Shown here piece after piece: positions 9,855-18,419 of a stretch of DNA of 64,000 nucleotides; position 1 is the stretch's first letter, and each line of letters begins with the position of its first letter. Source of the stretch: Mesorhizobium_K marinum (GTDB lineage: Bacteria; Pseudomonadota; Alphaproteobacteria; Rhizobiales; Rhizobiaceae); NCBI RefSeq assembly GCF_040813715.1, contig NZ_JBFOCH010000030.1. One strand, given 5' to 3'. A program made the translations under genes and the position numbers. Below the pieces are notes generated by a model. It did not search any database. It was not told where the DNA came from and saw only the letters and a program-made list of their open reading frames with translations.

Positions 9855-9936
9855 CAGGTCTCCGGCGGTCGTGCGCTCTGCGTGGGTTGCCTCACATCGG
9901 CTTCGGCCGCGCGACGGCGGCGGGGCGTCGCCCCCG

Positions 9937-11475
9937 CTACATGGTCGCGCCGATCTGCCAGGGAACGAACTCGTTGTCGCCGTATCCCAGCTCTTCCGAC
10001 TTGGTCTTCTTGCCGGAGGCGACGGCCAGGATCTCGCGGAAGATCTGTTCGCCCTTTTCCTGCAGGGTGACGCCGTCGAGGATGTCGCCGCAGTTGATGT
10101 CCATGTCGTCGACCATGCGTTCGTACATCGGCGTGTTGGTCGCCAGCTTGATCGACGGCGTCGGCTTGCATCCGTAGGCCGATCCGCGACCGGTGGTGAA
10201 GGCGAGAACGTTGGCGCCGCCGGCGACCTGGCCGGTTGCCGCGACCGGGTCGTAGCCGGGCGTGTCCATGAATACGAAACCCTTCTCCGTCACCGGGTCG
10301 GCATAATGGTAGACGGCGTTCATCGTCGTCGAACCGCCCTTGGCCGCGGCGCCGAGCGACTTCTCGAGGATCGTCGTCAGGCCGCCGAGCTTGTTGCCGG
10401 GGGAGGGGTTGTTGTTCATCTCCATGTTGTTGCGGGAGGTATAGTCCTCCCACCAGTGGATGATCTCGATGAGCTTCTCGCCCACTTCCTTGTTCTTCGC
10501 GCGCCGCGTCAGCAGATGCTCCGCCCCGTAGATCTCGGGCGTCTCGGAGAGGATCGCCGTTCCGCCGTTGCGGACCAGGATGTCGGCGGCGACGCCGAGC
10601 GCGGGGTTGGCGGTGATGCCGGAGTAGCCGTCCGAGCCGCCGCACTGGAGCGCCAGGATCAGTTCGGATGCGGGCAGCGTCTCGCGCCGCGCCGCGTTGA
10701 CGGTCGGCAGCATCGCCTTGACCGCCTCGACGCCGGCCTCGACGGTCTTCCTGGTGCCGCCGGTCTCCTGAATGGTCATCGTGCGGAAGGTTTCGCTTTC
10801 CTGGACGCCGTAGGCCTCCTTGAAGCGGGGAATCTGGAAGCCCTCGCAGCCGAGCCCGACCATGATGACGCCGCCCATGTTGGGGTTCGTCGCATAGCCC
10901 CAGGTGGTCTTCTTCAGCGTGTCGAAGATGACCCCGCGGTAGTCGATCACGCAGCCGTTGGCCTGCTTGAGCGCGACGATGCCATCGATGTTGGGGAAGT
11001 CGTCGAGGATGCCCGAGCGCTCGATTTCGCGCGCAATGAAGCCGGCGACCGTGGTCGAGCAGTTCACCGAGGTCAGGATGCCGACATAGTTGCGCGTGCC
11101 GGCCTTGCCGTTGGCGCGCCGGAAGCCCTGGAACGTCGCCTGTTCCTCGACCGGCAGGATGTTTTCGGGCCGGGCGCCCTCGGCGATCTGGTAGTCGCGG
11201 TTGAACGCGCCGTGTTCGGGACCCATGTCGCAATTGTGCTCGTGCACCCAGTCGCCGGGTGCGATCGGCTGGCTGGCGAAGCCGATGATCTGCCCGAACT
11301 TCCTGACCGGGGAGCCGGCGCCGATCGGGGCGATCGCGACCTTGTGGCCGAAGGGAATGCGCTGCCGGGCGACAATGCCGGGTGCAACCGTCACGCCTTG
11401 CTCGGTCCTCTCGGTCGCGACGACGACATTGTCCTCGTCGCTCAGGCGAAGGGTCCTGGCTACCTTGTCAAGCAT
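9937..11475 (-). CDS. UxaA/GarD-family sugar-acid dehydratase (512 aa)
   Basis: Full-length members join a small SAF domain (here about 10-85) to a large catalytic domain and dehydrate sugar acids such as altronate or galactarate to 2-keto-3-deoxy acids in an iron-dependent reaction. Visible family motifs are GKAGTRNYVGILTSVNCS, then MVGLGCEGFQ, LQCGGSDGYSGITANPALG, NPSPGNKLGGLTTI and GCKPTPSIKLATN. The MLDKVARTL start fits the family; an earlier ATG at 11505 would add ten unusual residues. It lies 77 bp after the aldo-keto reductase gene on the same strand. Dehydrogenase plus dehydratase suggests an oxidative (non-phosphorylating) sugar pathway. Which sugar acid is used cannot be told from sequence. 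Confidence 0.9.
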   Translation of the reverse strand: MLDKVARTLRLSDEDNVVVATERTEQGVTVAPGIVARQRIPFGHKVAIAPIGAGSPVRKFGQIIGFASQPIAPGDWVHEHNCDMGPEHGAFNRDYQIAEGARPENILPVEEQATFQGFRRANGKAGTRNYVGILTSVNCSTTVAGFIAREIERSGILDDFPNIDGIVALKQANGCVIDYRGVIFDTLKKTTWGYATNPNMGGVIMVGLGCEGFQIPRFKEAYGVQESETFRTMTIQETGGTRKTVEAGVEAVKAMLPTVNAARRETLPASELILALQCGGSDGYSGITANPALGVAADILVRNGGTAILSETPEIYGAEHLLTRRAKNKEVGEKLIEIIHWWEDYTSRNNMEMNNNPSPGNKLGGLTTILEKSLGAAAKGGSTTMNAVYHYADPVTEKGFVFMDTPGYDPVAATGQVAGGANVLAFTTGRGSAYGCKPTPSIKLATNTPMYERMVDDMDINCGDILDGVTLQEKGEQIFREILAVASGKKTKSEELGYGDNEFVPWQIGATM

Positions 11476-11552
11476 CGTATCGTTCCACGTTTGGGACCAG
11501 ACCATTTACATCAGCAGGTCTGGCAGCGCTACCGTAGACTTGACGCCCGACG

Positions 11553-12575
11553 TCAGCCGGTCGGCGCATCCTCGCGCATCAGCCCCTCGGCCTTCAGGTC
11601 GCGCCAGAGGTCCTGCGGAATGGCGGCGTCGAGGATGGCGCGGTTGCTCTTGACCTCTTCCGGGCGCTGGCCGCCGGGGATCAGCGAAACGACGGAGGGA
11701 TGCAGGGCGGGGAACTGCAGCGCGGCTTCGATCAGCGCCACGCCGTGACGCCGGCACACGGCCTCGATCCGGGCGACCCGTTCGAGGATGTCGCGCGGCG
11801 CTTCGGAATAGTTGTAGTAGGCTCCTGGCTTCGGCCCCGTCGCCAGGATGCCGGAATTGTAGGGGCCGCCCAGCACGATGCCGATGCCCCGCTTCTGGCA
11901 GAGCGGCAGGAAGGATTGCAGCGCCTCCTGCTCGAGCAGCGTGTATCGGCCAGCGAGCAGGAACAGGTCGAAATCGCCGCGCTCGGCGAGCGTCTGGCAG
12001 ACTTCCCATTCGTTGACCCCGGCGCCGAAGGCCTTGACCACGCCCTGGTCGCGCAGCGCCAGCATGGCGTAGTAGCCGGAGCGCATGAACTCCTCGATGC
12101 GCGCGTCCGAAGCCTGTTTCGAGCCGTGCGTGAAGATGTCGAGATCATGCGCGAAGAGAATGTCGACGCTGTCGACGCCGAGCCGCTCGAAGGACGCCTC
12201 GAGGGAGCGCATCACCCCGTCGTAGCTGTAGTCGTAGACCTCGCGCCGGGATGGCGTGTCGAAGAACTTGCCGATGCCGGTGCGCTGGTCGGGAGGACAG
12301 ACCTCAAGCAGGCGCCCGGCCTTGGTGGACAGCACATAGTCTTCGCGCTTCTTGCCGCGCAGGAACGGGTTGAGGCGCGCTTCCGACAAGCCTAGGCCGT
12401 AAAGGGGAGCCGTGTCGTAGTAGCGGACGCCCGCATCCCACGCGGCGTCCAGCGTCGCCTGCGCATCGGCGTCGGAGACGGGGCGGTAGAGGTTGCCGAG
12501 CGGCGCGGTGCCGAAACCGAGTTCGGTGAAGGTCAGGCCGCCGTTTCCGATGCGATCCCAGGTTTTTGTCTTCAC
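11553..12575 (-). CDS. Aldo-keto reductase, aldose 1-dehydrogenase type (340 aa)
   Basis: An NAD(P)-dependent oxidoreductase with a TIM-barrel fold. The catalytic tetrad is visible: D and Y in YYDTAPLYG (about 52-60), K in LSTKAGR (about 84) and H in DILFAHDLD. It resembles the group containing D-threo-aldose 1-dehydrogenase, L-fucose dehydrogenase and pyridoxal 4-dehydrogenase, marked by GFGTAPLGNLYRPV, then GLGLSEARLNPFL and ALIEAALQFPALHP. With the FucU-type mutarotase at 22.6 kb and the sugar-acid dehydratase downstream, oxidation of an aldose to a lactone is the likeliest role. It is divergent from the BtpA operon and probably heads the minus-strand transcript. Confidence 0.87.
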   Translation of the reverse strand: MKTKTWDRIGNGGLTFTELGFGTAPLGNLYRPVSDADAQATLDAAWDAGVRYYDTAPLYGLGLSEARLNPFLRGKKREDYVLSTKAGRLLEVCPPDQRTGIGKFFDTPSRREVYDYSYDGVMRSLEASFERLGVDSVDILFAHDLDIFTHGSKQASDARIEEFMRSGYYAMLALRDQGVVKAFGAGVNEWEVCQTLAERGDFDLFLLAGRYTLLEQEALQSFLPLCQKRGIGIVLGGPYNSGILATGPKPGAYYNYSEAPRDILERVARIEAVCRRHGVALIEAALQFPALHPSVVSLIPGGQRPEEVKSNRAILDAAIPQDLWRDLKAEGLMREDAPTG

Positions 12576-12676
12576 GAGCGCTCCTCCAGTCTTGACGTGC
12601 GTAAACAGTTAGCGGCGGATGATGCAAATTCGGCGGGGCCGGTCCAGCAGATTCGTTGGGCGCCCGCCGTCGGCCG

Positions 12677-12705
12677 TTGGACACGGATTCCGATGGTTGC
12701 TAGCA
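12677..12705 (+). promoter_or_regulatory. Possible sigma-70 promoter of the BtpA operon
   Basis: TTGGAC (12677-12682), 17-bp spacer, CTAGCA (12700-12705). It lies in the divergent spacer, 26 bp before the GTG start. If real, it argues against the upstream ATG at 12693, which falls inside it. Confidence 0.3.
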
Positions 12706-12731
12706 TCAAAGTGCATGGAAAGGGAGAGATC

Positions 12732-13544
12732 GTGACGCAGAAGTTCAGGCATGTGTTTGGCGCAGGAAAGCCGGTGATCGGCATGGTGCACCTCGGTGCA
12801 TTGCCGGGGTCGCCGCTGTTCGACGTCGACGCTGGAATCGACGGGTTGGTCGAGGGCGTCGTCAAGGATGTCGATGCGCTGCAGAAGGCCGGCTTCGACG
12901 CGATCATGTTCGGCAACGAGAACGATCGCCCGTACGAATTCGCGGTCGACACGGCGTCGACGGCCACGATGGCCTATGTCGTAGGCCGCGTGCGCGAAAG
13001 GATCACGGTGCCGTTCGGCGTCAACGTCCTTTGGGACCCGATGTCCTCGATCGCGCTCGCCGCCGCGACCGGCGCGGCGTTTGTTCGCGAAATCTTCACC
13101 GGCACCTACGCCTCCGACATGGGGCCGTGGACGCCGAACGCCGGAAAGGCGATGCGCTACCGCGACCGCCTGCACCGGCAGGACCTGGCGCTGCTCTACA
13201 ACGTCTCGGCGGAGTTCGCCCATTCGCTCGACCAGCGCAGCCTGCCGGACCGCGCCCGCAGCGCGGTGTTCTCAAGCATCCCCGATGCGATCCTGGTGTC
13301 CGGCCAGATCACCGGCGAAGCCGCGGCGCTGAGCGATCTCGAGGCGGTGAAGAAGACACTGCCGGACACGCCTGTTCTGGCCAACACCGGCGTCAAGCAT
13401 GCGACGGTCGCGGACGTGCTGAGGATCGCCGACGGCTGCATCGTCGGCTCCTCGCTCAAGGTCGACGGCAACACGTGGAACGCGGTCGATCCGGAGCGCG
13501 CCATCGAGTTCATGCGCATCGTGCGCACGGCGCGCGGATCATGA
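12732..13544 (+). CDS. BtpA/SgcQ-family TIM-barrel protein (270 aa)
   Basis: Family signatures are GKPVIGMVHLGALPGSP at the N-terminus, FDAIMFGNENDRPY, then PFGVNVLWD, ILVSGQITGEAA, and a phosphate-binding-like NTGVKHATV followed by IVGSSLKVDGN near the C-terminus. BtpA was linked to photosystem I biogenesis in cyanobacteria, and SgcQ is an uncharacterised sugar-cluster protein of E. coli, so no reaction is established. The barrel with a C-terminal phosphate site suggests an enzyme acting on a phosphorylated small molecule. I prefer the GTG at 12732, since AGGGAGAG stands 4-5 bases upstream. Its stop overlaps the next start by four bases, the first link in an operon of coupled genes. Confidence 0.88.
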   Translation: MTQKFRHVFGAGKPVIGMVHLGALPGSPLFDVDAGIDGLVEGVVKDVDALQKAGFDAIMFGNENDRPYEFAVDTASTATMAYVVGRVRERITVPFGVNVLWDPMSSIALAAATGAAFVREIFTGTYASDMGPWTPNAGKAMRYRDRLHRQDLALLYNVSAEFAHSLDQRSLPDRARSAVFSSIPDAILVSGQITGEAAALSDLEAVKKTLPDTPVLANTGVKHATVADVLRIADGCIVGSSLKVDGNTWNAVDPERAIEFMRIVRTARGS

Positions 13545-14665
13545 GCGGCGGCGAAGCGAAGGGAGAGGTCTCGGCTCGACTGAAAAGCGAACTCCGCGAC
13601 CTCATGCTGATACCCGGGCTTGCGGGCTACGAGGGCAGGGTGCGGCGTCACCTCGCGGCGCAGATGAAGGCGCTCGGGCTGGAGACCCGAACCGACCGCC
13701 TCGGCAACCTGATCGCCACGCGAGAGGGCGATCCCGGCGCGCCTTCGGTGATGCTGTTCACGCACATGGATCAGCTCGGCTTCATCGTTCGCAAGATCGA
13801 GCCGAACGGCTTCCTGAGGATCGAGCGACTGGGCGGCGTGCCGGAGCGCGCCCTGCCGTCGCAGGAAGTGCTGGTTTGCGTGGCGCCGGGGCGCGACCGC
13901 CCGGGCGTCATCGCCAACAAGAGCCACCACGCGACCACGCCCGACGAGAAATACCGGGTCGTGCCGTACCAGGATCTTTATGTCGACGCCGGTTTCGGCA
14001 GCGCCGACGAGGTGCTGGCCGCCGGCATCGATGTCGGCCAGCCGATCGTCTACCGGCCGCATTTCGTTGAGTTGTCGGCGGAGCGCGTCGCCGGCACGGC
14101 GATCGACGACCGGGCCGGCTGCGCGGTTGTCGTGGAGGTCGCCCGGCAGCTGGCGGGACGCAAGGCGCCGACGGTGCATTTCGTGTTTTCCGTCCAGGAG
14201 GAGTTCAACCTGCGCGGCGCGCTGACGGCGGCGCAGATCCTGCAGCCGGACATCGCGATCCAGCTTGACATCATCCTGGCAACCGACACGCCCGACATGG
14301 GCTATCGGGGCGAGGTTCAGCTCGGCGGCGGCCCCGGCATGAGCATGTACTCCTTCCACGGCCGCGGGACGCTGAACGGCACGATCCCGCATCCGGCGCT
14401 GGTGTCGCTGTTCGGCGGCGTCAGCGAAAGCCTGGGCATGCCGCTGCAGCGGAGCGCCCACACCGGCGCGCTGACCGAGACGTCCTACGTGCAGCTTGTC
14501 GGGCAGGGGGTGGCGGCGATCGATCTCGGCTTCCCGATGCGCTATTCGCACTCCTCGCTCGAGGTCTGCGACATCGGCGATCTCGATGCGCTGACGACGC
14601 TGCTCGTCGAGGGCATCGGCCGGATCGACGCGGGGTTCAGCCTCGACCGAGACGACTACGAATGA
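13541..14665 (+). CDS. M42-family metallopeptidase/aminopeptidase (374 aa)
   Basis: A di-metal aminopeptidase of the M42 family (FrvX/glutamyl-aminopeptidase group). Expected metal and catalytic residues are present: H and D in FTHMDQLGF (about 76-84), D in TAIDDRAGC, the EE pair of VQEEFNLRGA, D in ILATDTPD, and the last histidine in MRYSHSSLE. The PDZ-like insertion between the first two ligands is normal for the family. Members near sugar genes (as FrvX in E. coli) may have lost or changed their peptidase role. The start overlaps the BtpA stop (ATGA) and the stop overlaps the kinase start (ATGA). Confidence 0.9.
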   Translation: MSGGEAKGEVSARLKSELRDLMLIPGLAGYEGRVRRHLAAQMKALGLETRTDRLGNLIATREGDPGAPSVMLFTHMDQLGFIVRKIEPNGFLRIERLGGVPERALPSQEVLVCVAPGRDRPGVIANKSHHATTPDEKYRVVPYQDLYVDAGFGSADEVLAAGIDVGQPIVYRPHFVELSAERVAGTAIDDRAGCAVVVEVARQLAGRKAPTVHFVFSVQEEFNLRGALTAAQILQPDIAIQLDIILATDTPDMGYRGEVQLGGGPGMSMYSFHGRGTLNGTIPHPALVSLFGGVSESLGMPLQRSAHTGALTETSYVQLVGQGVAAIDLGFPMRYSHSSLEVCDIGDLDALTTLLVEGIGRIDAGFSLDRDDYE

Positions 14666-16155
14666 ACCACTATCTCGGGATCGACATAGGCACCTTCGAA
14701 TCAAAGGGCGTTATCGTCGATGCGGATGGCCGCGTGGTTGCAAGCGCGTCCAGGTCGCACAAGATGCTGGTTCCCCAGCCGGGCTGGGCCGAGCATCGTC
14801 CCAGGCAGGACTGGTGGGGCGACTTCACCTTCATCTGCAAGAAGATGCTGGCTGAAAGCGGCGTCGCGCCCGAGAGCATACGGGCGGTCGCCACCAGCGC
14901 GATCGGCCCCTGCATGCTGCCGGTCGACGAGAAGGGCGAGGCATTGTGCAACGCTGCGCTCTACGGCGTCGACACGCGCTCGGCCAGGGAGATCGAGGAA
15001 CTCGACGCGGCGATCGGCCGCGAGCGCATCCTCGAGCGCTGCGGCAACGCGCTGACGTCGCAGTCGGTCGGCCCCAAGATCCTGTGGCTGCGCAAGAACC
15101 GTCCGGACATCTTCCGCAAGGCCGCAAAGATAGTCACCTCGACGACCTACCTGGTGCAGAAGCTGACCGGCGAATGCGTCATCGACCACTATTCGGCGGC
15201 GAACTTCTCGCCGCTCTACCTGCTCGACCGGCAGGGTTGGAGTACCGAGCTCAGTTCCGACATCATCGAGATCGAGCGGCTGCCCAAGGTGATGTGGGCG
15301 ACCGACATCGCCGGCCATGTCACGGCGGCGGCCGCGCGCGCCACGGGGCTGACGAAGGGCACGCCGGTCACAGTCGGCACCATCGACGCGGCCGCCGAGG
15401 CCGTCAGCGTCGGCGTCGTGAACGCCGGCGACATGATGGTGATGTACGGCTCGACCATCTTCACCATCCTGCTGTCCAGGAAGCGCATCGAGGACGCGCG
15501 CCTGTGGTACGCGCCCTGGCTCGTGCCGAACGTGCATGCCTCGATGGCCGGGCTGGCCACCAGCGGCACGCTCACCCACTGGTTCCGCGAGACGACCGCG
15601 CGCGAACTCGACAAGGGCGCCGCCTTCGCGGCGCTCGCGAAGGAGGCGGAAGCGTCCCCGCCGGGGGCCAACGGTCTCGTCATGCTTCCCTATTTTTCCG
15701 GGGAGCGGACGCCGATCCACGACGCCGACGCCAAGGGCGCGGTCTTCGGCCTCAACCTGACGCACGGGCGAGGGGACCTCTACCGCGCGTTGCTCGAAGG
15801 CATCGCCTACGGCACCAACCACATCGTCGACACCTATCGCGAGATCGGCACCGTTCCGAAGAAGCTCCTGGCGGTCGGCGGCGGCACCAAGAACCGCGTG
15901 TGGCTCCAGGCGACGTCCGACGTCTCCGGCATGGCGCAGACCGTCTGCGAGAAGACGATCGGCGCGAGCTATGGAGACGCCTTCCTTGCCGCGCTTGCCG
16001 TCGGCGACGTGGCCAGGAAGGATATCTTCAGCTGGAACAGCGAGGATCGGCGGATCGTGCCGGACAAGAAGACTCGCACGACCTACCGCAAGCGCTACCG
16101 CGTGTTCCGCGAACTCTACGATCGCAACCGCGACCTGATGGCGGAGCTGCCATGA
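14662..16155 (+). CDS. FGGY-family carbohydrate kinase (497 aa)
   Basis: An ATP-dependent sugar or polyol kinase with the two actin-like domains of the FGGY family. Domain I begins GIDIGTFESKGVIVDADG (phosphate 1 loop) and contains RPRQDWW; domain II has VGTIDAAAEAVSVG (phosphate 2), then PYFSGERTP and LLAVGGGTKNRVWLQ (adenosine site). Substrates of the family include xylulose, ribulose, gluconate, erythritol and glycerol; sequence reading alone does not separate these. It is translationally coupled to the M42 gene upstream and to the SIS-domain gene downstream, so its product is probably handed to a sugar-phosphate isomerase. Confidence 0.92.
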   Translation: MNHYLGIDIGTFESKGVIVDADGRVVASASRSHKMLVPQPGWAEHRPRQDWWGDFTFICKKMLAESGVAPESIRAVATSAIGPCMLPVDEKGEALCNAALYGVDTRSAREIEELDAAIGRERILERCGNALTSQSVGPKILWLRKNRPDIFRKAAKIVTSTTYLVQKLTGECVIDHYSAANFSPLYLLDRQGWSTELSSDIIEIERLPKVMWATDIAGHVTAAAARATGLTKGTPVTVGTIDAAAEAVSVGVVNAGDMMVMYGSTIFTILLSRKRIEDARLWYAPWLVPNVHASMAGLATSGTLTHWFRETTARELDKGAAFAALAKEAEASPPGANGLVMLPYFSGERTPIHDADAKGAVFGLNLTHGRGDLYRALLEGIAYGTNHIVDTYREIGTVPKKLLAVGGGTKNRVWLQATSDVSGMAQTVCEKTIGASYGDAFLAALAVGDVARKDIFSWNSEDRRIVPDKKTRTTYRKRYRVFRELYDRNRDLMAELP

Positions 16156-16715
16156 CGACGATGGACGACCCATTCGGCCAGGCCCTCGGCGAACTCGCCG
16201 GCGTGCTGCGGCGGGTGGAAGGGACGTCCATCGAAAAGACCTGCCGGATGCTGGCCGAGGCGCGCCGCATCGTGGTCTACGGCTGCGGCCGGGAAGCCCT
16301 GCAGGTCAAGGGCTTCGCGATGCGCCTCTATCACCTCGGATTGCCGGTTGCGGTGGTCGGCGACATGACGACGCCCCCGGTGGGAGAGGGCGACGTCTTC
16401 TTCGCCAGTTCGGGGCCGGGGGAAACGACGACGGTGCTGACGCTGATGAAGGTCGCACGCGACGCCGGCGCGACCAATGTGCTGGTCACGGCGCAGCCCG
16501 AGGCCAGCGCAGCCGCGCTCGCCGATTTCGTGCTGGTCGTTCCGGCGCAGACCATGGCCGACGACCAGGGCCCCGCCGTGACGTCGTTCCTGCCGATGGG
16601 ATCGATCTTCGAAGGCGCGCTCTTCCTGCTCTTCGAGGTGATGGTGCTGAGGCTCAAGTCGATGCTCGACGAGCCGGCGGAGGCGATGCGCGCCCGGCAC
16701 ACCAACATGGAGTAG
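16152..16715 (+). CDS. SIS-domain protein resembling 6-phospho-3-hexuloisomerase (187 aa)
   Basis: A single SIS sugar-phosphate isomerase domain. It closely follows the phosphohexuloisomerase (HxlB/PHI) layout: VYGCGREALQVKGFAMRL (nucleotide-like loop), LYHLGLPVAVVGDMTTP, then FFASSGPGETTTVL, the late PMGSIFEGALFLL and a C-terminal RHTNME. PHI interconverts 3-hexulose 6-phosphate and fructose 6-phosphate in the ribulose monophosphate pathway, where it works with a barrel synthase (HPS). No HPS is visible; the neighbouring BtpA barrel is the only TIM-barrel candidate. The start overlaps the kinase stop by four bases and the creatininase gene starts 2 bp after its stop. Confidence 0.85.
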   Translation: MTTMDDPFGQALGELAGVLRRVEGTSIEKTCRMLAEARRIVVYGCGREALQVKGFAMRLYHLGLPVAVVGDMTTPPVGEGDVFFASSGPGETTTVLTLMKVARDAGATNVLVTAQPEASAAALADFVLVVPAQTMADDQGPAVTSFLPMGSIFEGALFLLFEVMVLRLKSMLDEPAEAMRARHTNME

Positions 16716-16717
16716 CC

Positions 16718-17464
16718 ATGCGCTACGAACTCATGCTGCCGAACCAGATACGCACGGCCATCGAGGAGCGCTGGCCGGTCGTCCTGCCGCTCGGCGTGCT
16801 TGAGTACCACGGCGAGCACATGGCTGTCGGCATGGACACGCTGGCCGTGGTCCGTATGCTTGAGCTGGTCGAAGCCGAGATGAACATCGTCATCCTGCCG
16901 CCCTTCTACTACGGCGCGGCAAGCTATGCGGTTGCCGGGCCCGAAGGGTCCGGAACGGTGCAGGTGGGCGGCAATGTCCTGGCGCCCTTCGGCGAGGCGC
17001 TGTTCCACGGCCTTCTGCGTATCGGCTTTCGCAACATCCACGCGATCATCCACCACCAGACCGAGAATTTCGCCGCCGGCATGCCGACCGATCTCGCATT
17101 CAAGGCGGCGGGCCGCCAGGCGATCTTCCGCATGCTCGAGGAAAAGAGCGGAGAGGGGTGGTGGGGCGACGATGCGATGGCCAGCTACTATTCCGAGCAC
17201 GGCGAGGGGCGCAACCCGTTCAACTGGATCCAGGTCCATCCCCTGATGAGCCCGGAAATCCTGGCCGAATATCCCTTCGACCATGCCGGCCAGGGCGAAA
17301 CGTCGCTGATGCTGGCGCTCTGCCCGGAGGCGGTCGACATGGCGCGACTGGCCGAGAACAAGGGCTGGTACACGGCGACCGCGAAGGATGCGAGCGCCGA
17401 GCTCGGCGCCAGGGGGCGCGACCTCATCCTGGCGCGCCTCCTCACCCTGTTGAAGCAGGACTAG
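16718..17464 (+). CDS. Creatininase-family hydrolase with altered metal motif (248 aa)
   Basis: The family comprises metal-dependent amidohydrolases (creatininase, MftE-type peptidases, formamide hydrolases). LPLGVLEYHGEHMAVGMDTL (about 25-44) holds the E, H and D ligands, and the late HAGQGETSLML holds the final glutamate. The usual NGHGGN block is replaced by IIHHQTENFAAG (about 109-120), keeping a histidine and an asparagine but losing the glycine turn, so the active-site floor differs from typical members. It is the last gene of the overlapping operon and is convergent with an ABC permease gene 37 bp away. A cyclic amide, N-glycosidic or peptide-like bond is a plausible target; this is inference. 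Confidence 0.83.
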   Translation: MRYELMLPNQIRTAIEERWPVVLPLGVLEYHGEHMAVGMDTLAVVRMLELVEAEMNIVILPPFYYGAASYAVAGPEGSGTVQVGGNVLAPFGEALFHGLLRIGFRNIHAIIHHQTENFAAGMPTDLAFKAAGRQAIFRMLEEKSGEGWWGDDAMASYYSEHGEGRNPFNWIQVHPLMSPEILAEYPFDHAGQGETSLMLALCPEAVDMARLAENKGWYTATAKDASAELGARGRDLILARLLTLLKQD

Positions 17465-17501
17465 CGGAACCGCCTTCGCATGGCGGTGGCTCCGGCGCGG
17501 C

Positions 17502-18419
17502 CTACTTCACCGCGCCGGCGGTCATGCCCTTGATCAGGTAGCGCTCCAGCACCACGCCGATGACGATCAGCGGCAGGATGGCTGCGAAGGACAGCGCGGC
17601 CATCGACCACCAGCTGATGCCCTGGCTTCCCGTCTGCGATGCGACCATAACCGGCAACGTGTTGGCGTGGGTGGAGGTCAGCAGCGCGGCGAAGAAATAC
17701 TCGTTCCAGGTCAGCACCAGGCTGAGGATGAAGGCCGCGATCATGCCGGGCAGCGCGATCGGCAGGATGACGCCGAAGAAGGCGCCCCAGATCGACAGCC
17801 CGTCGACGAGTGCCGCTTCCTCCAGTTCGGTCGGGATCGATTCGAACTGGTCGCGCATGATCCAGATGACGATCGGCAACACCGTCAGCGTGTAGAGCAG
17901 GATCAGCCCGATGCGCGTGTCGAGCAGCGCAAGCTGCTTGTAGAGCACGAGGAACGGCAGCGCGAGCACGACCGGCGGCAGGATGAGCTGCGACAGGAAG
18001 AAGAACGAGATGTCCGAGTTGCGCATGAAGCCGAACTTGTAGGAGAAGCGCGACAGTCCGTAGGCGGCGAGCGAACCCAGGATGACCGCGATCGACGACG
18101 ACGCGATCGCGGTGATCGTCGAGTTGAAGAAGCGCTTCAGGAACTCGTCGCGCACGGTGCTCTCGGCCCAGATCGTGTCGGGCGACATGCCGAGCGACCG
18201 CCAGCCGAGCCAGGCCGGCGTGTAGTCGACCCAGGGGATCATGTTGCCCTTCATCACGTTCGGGGCGATCTTGAAGCTGGTCGTGATCGTCCAGTAGATC
18301 GGGAACAGGCAGATGATGGCCCACACGATCAGCAGCAGGTAGATCAGGGTCTTGCCGGCGAAGCGCTGCGCCTTGAAGGAGCGGTCCGATTCGCCGTCGC
18401 GGAAGATGGCTTCGCTCAT
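17502..18419 (-). CDS. ABC transporter permease, MalG-like (305 aa)
   Basis: Inner-membrane permease of a carbohydrate-type (CUT1) importer. It has six predicted helices and the EAA loop EEAALVDGLSIWGAFFGVIL (about 195-214), which docks on the ATPase. The N-terminal 24 residues are charged and cytoplasmic. Its ATG overlaps the stop of the upstream permease by four bases. The matching ATPase is not downstream but across the divergent promoter region at 21.5 kb. Confidence 0.92.
   Translation of the reverse strand: MSEAIFRDGESDRSFKAQRFAGKTLIYLLLIVWAIICLFPIYWTITTSFKIAPNVMKGNMIPWVDYTPAWLGWRSLGMSPDTIWAESTVRDEFLKRFFNSTITAIASSSIAVILGSLAAYGLSRFSYKFGFMRNSDISFFFLSQLILPPVVLALPFLVLYKQLALLDTRIGLILLYTLTVLPIVIWIMRDQFESIPTELEEAALVDGLSIWGAFFGVILPIALPGMIAAFILSLVLTWNEYFFAALLTSTHANTLPVMVASQTGSQGISWWSMAALSFAAILPLIVIGVVLERYLIKGMTAGAVK

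Noticed and set aside
17465..17501. ACCGCC/GGCGGT hairpin between creatininase and permease genes as terminator
   Set aside because: Six-base stem without T-tract; placement between convergent genes is suggestive but too weak to call.
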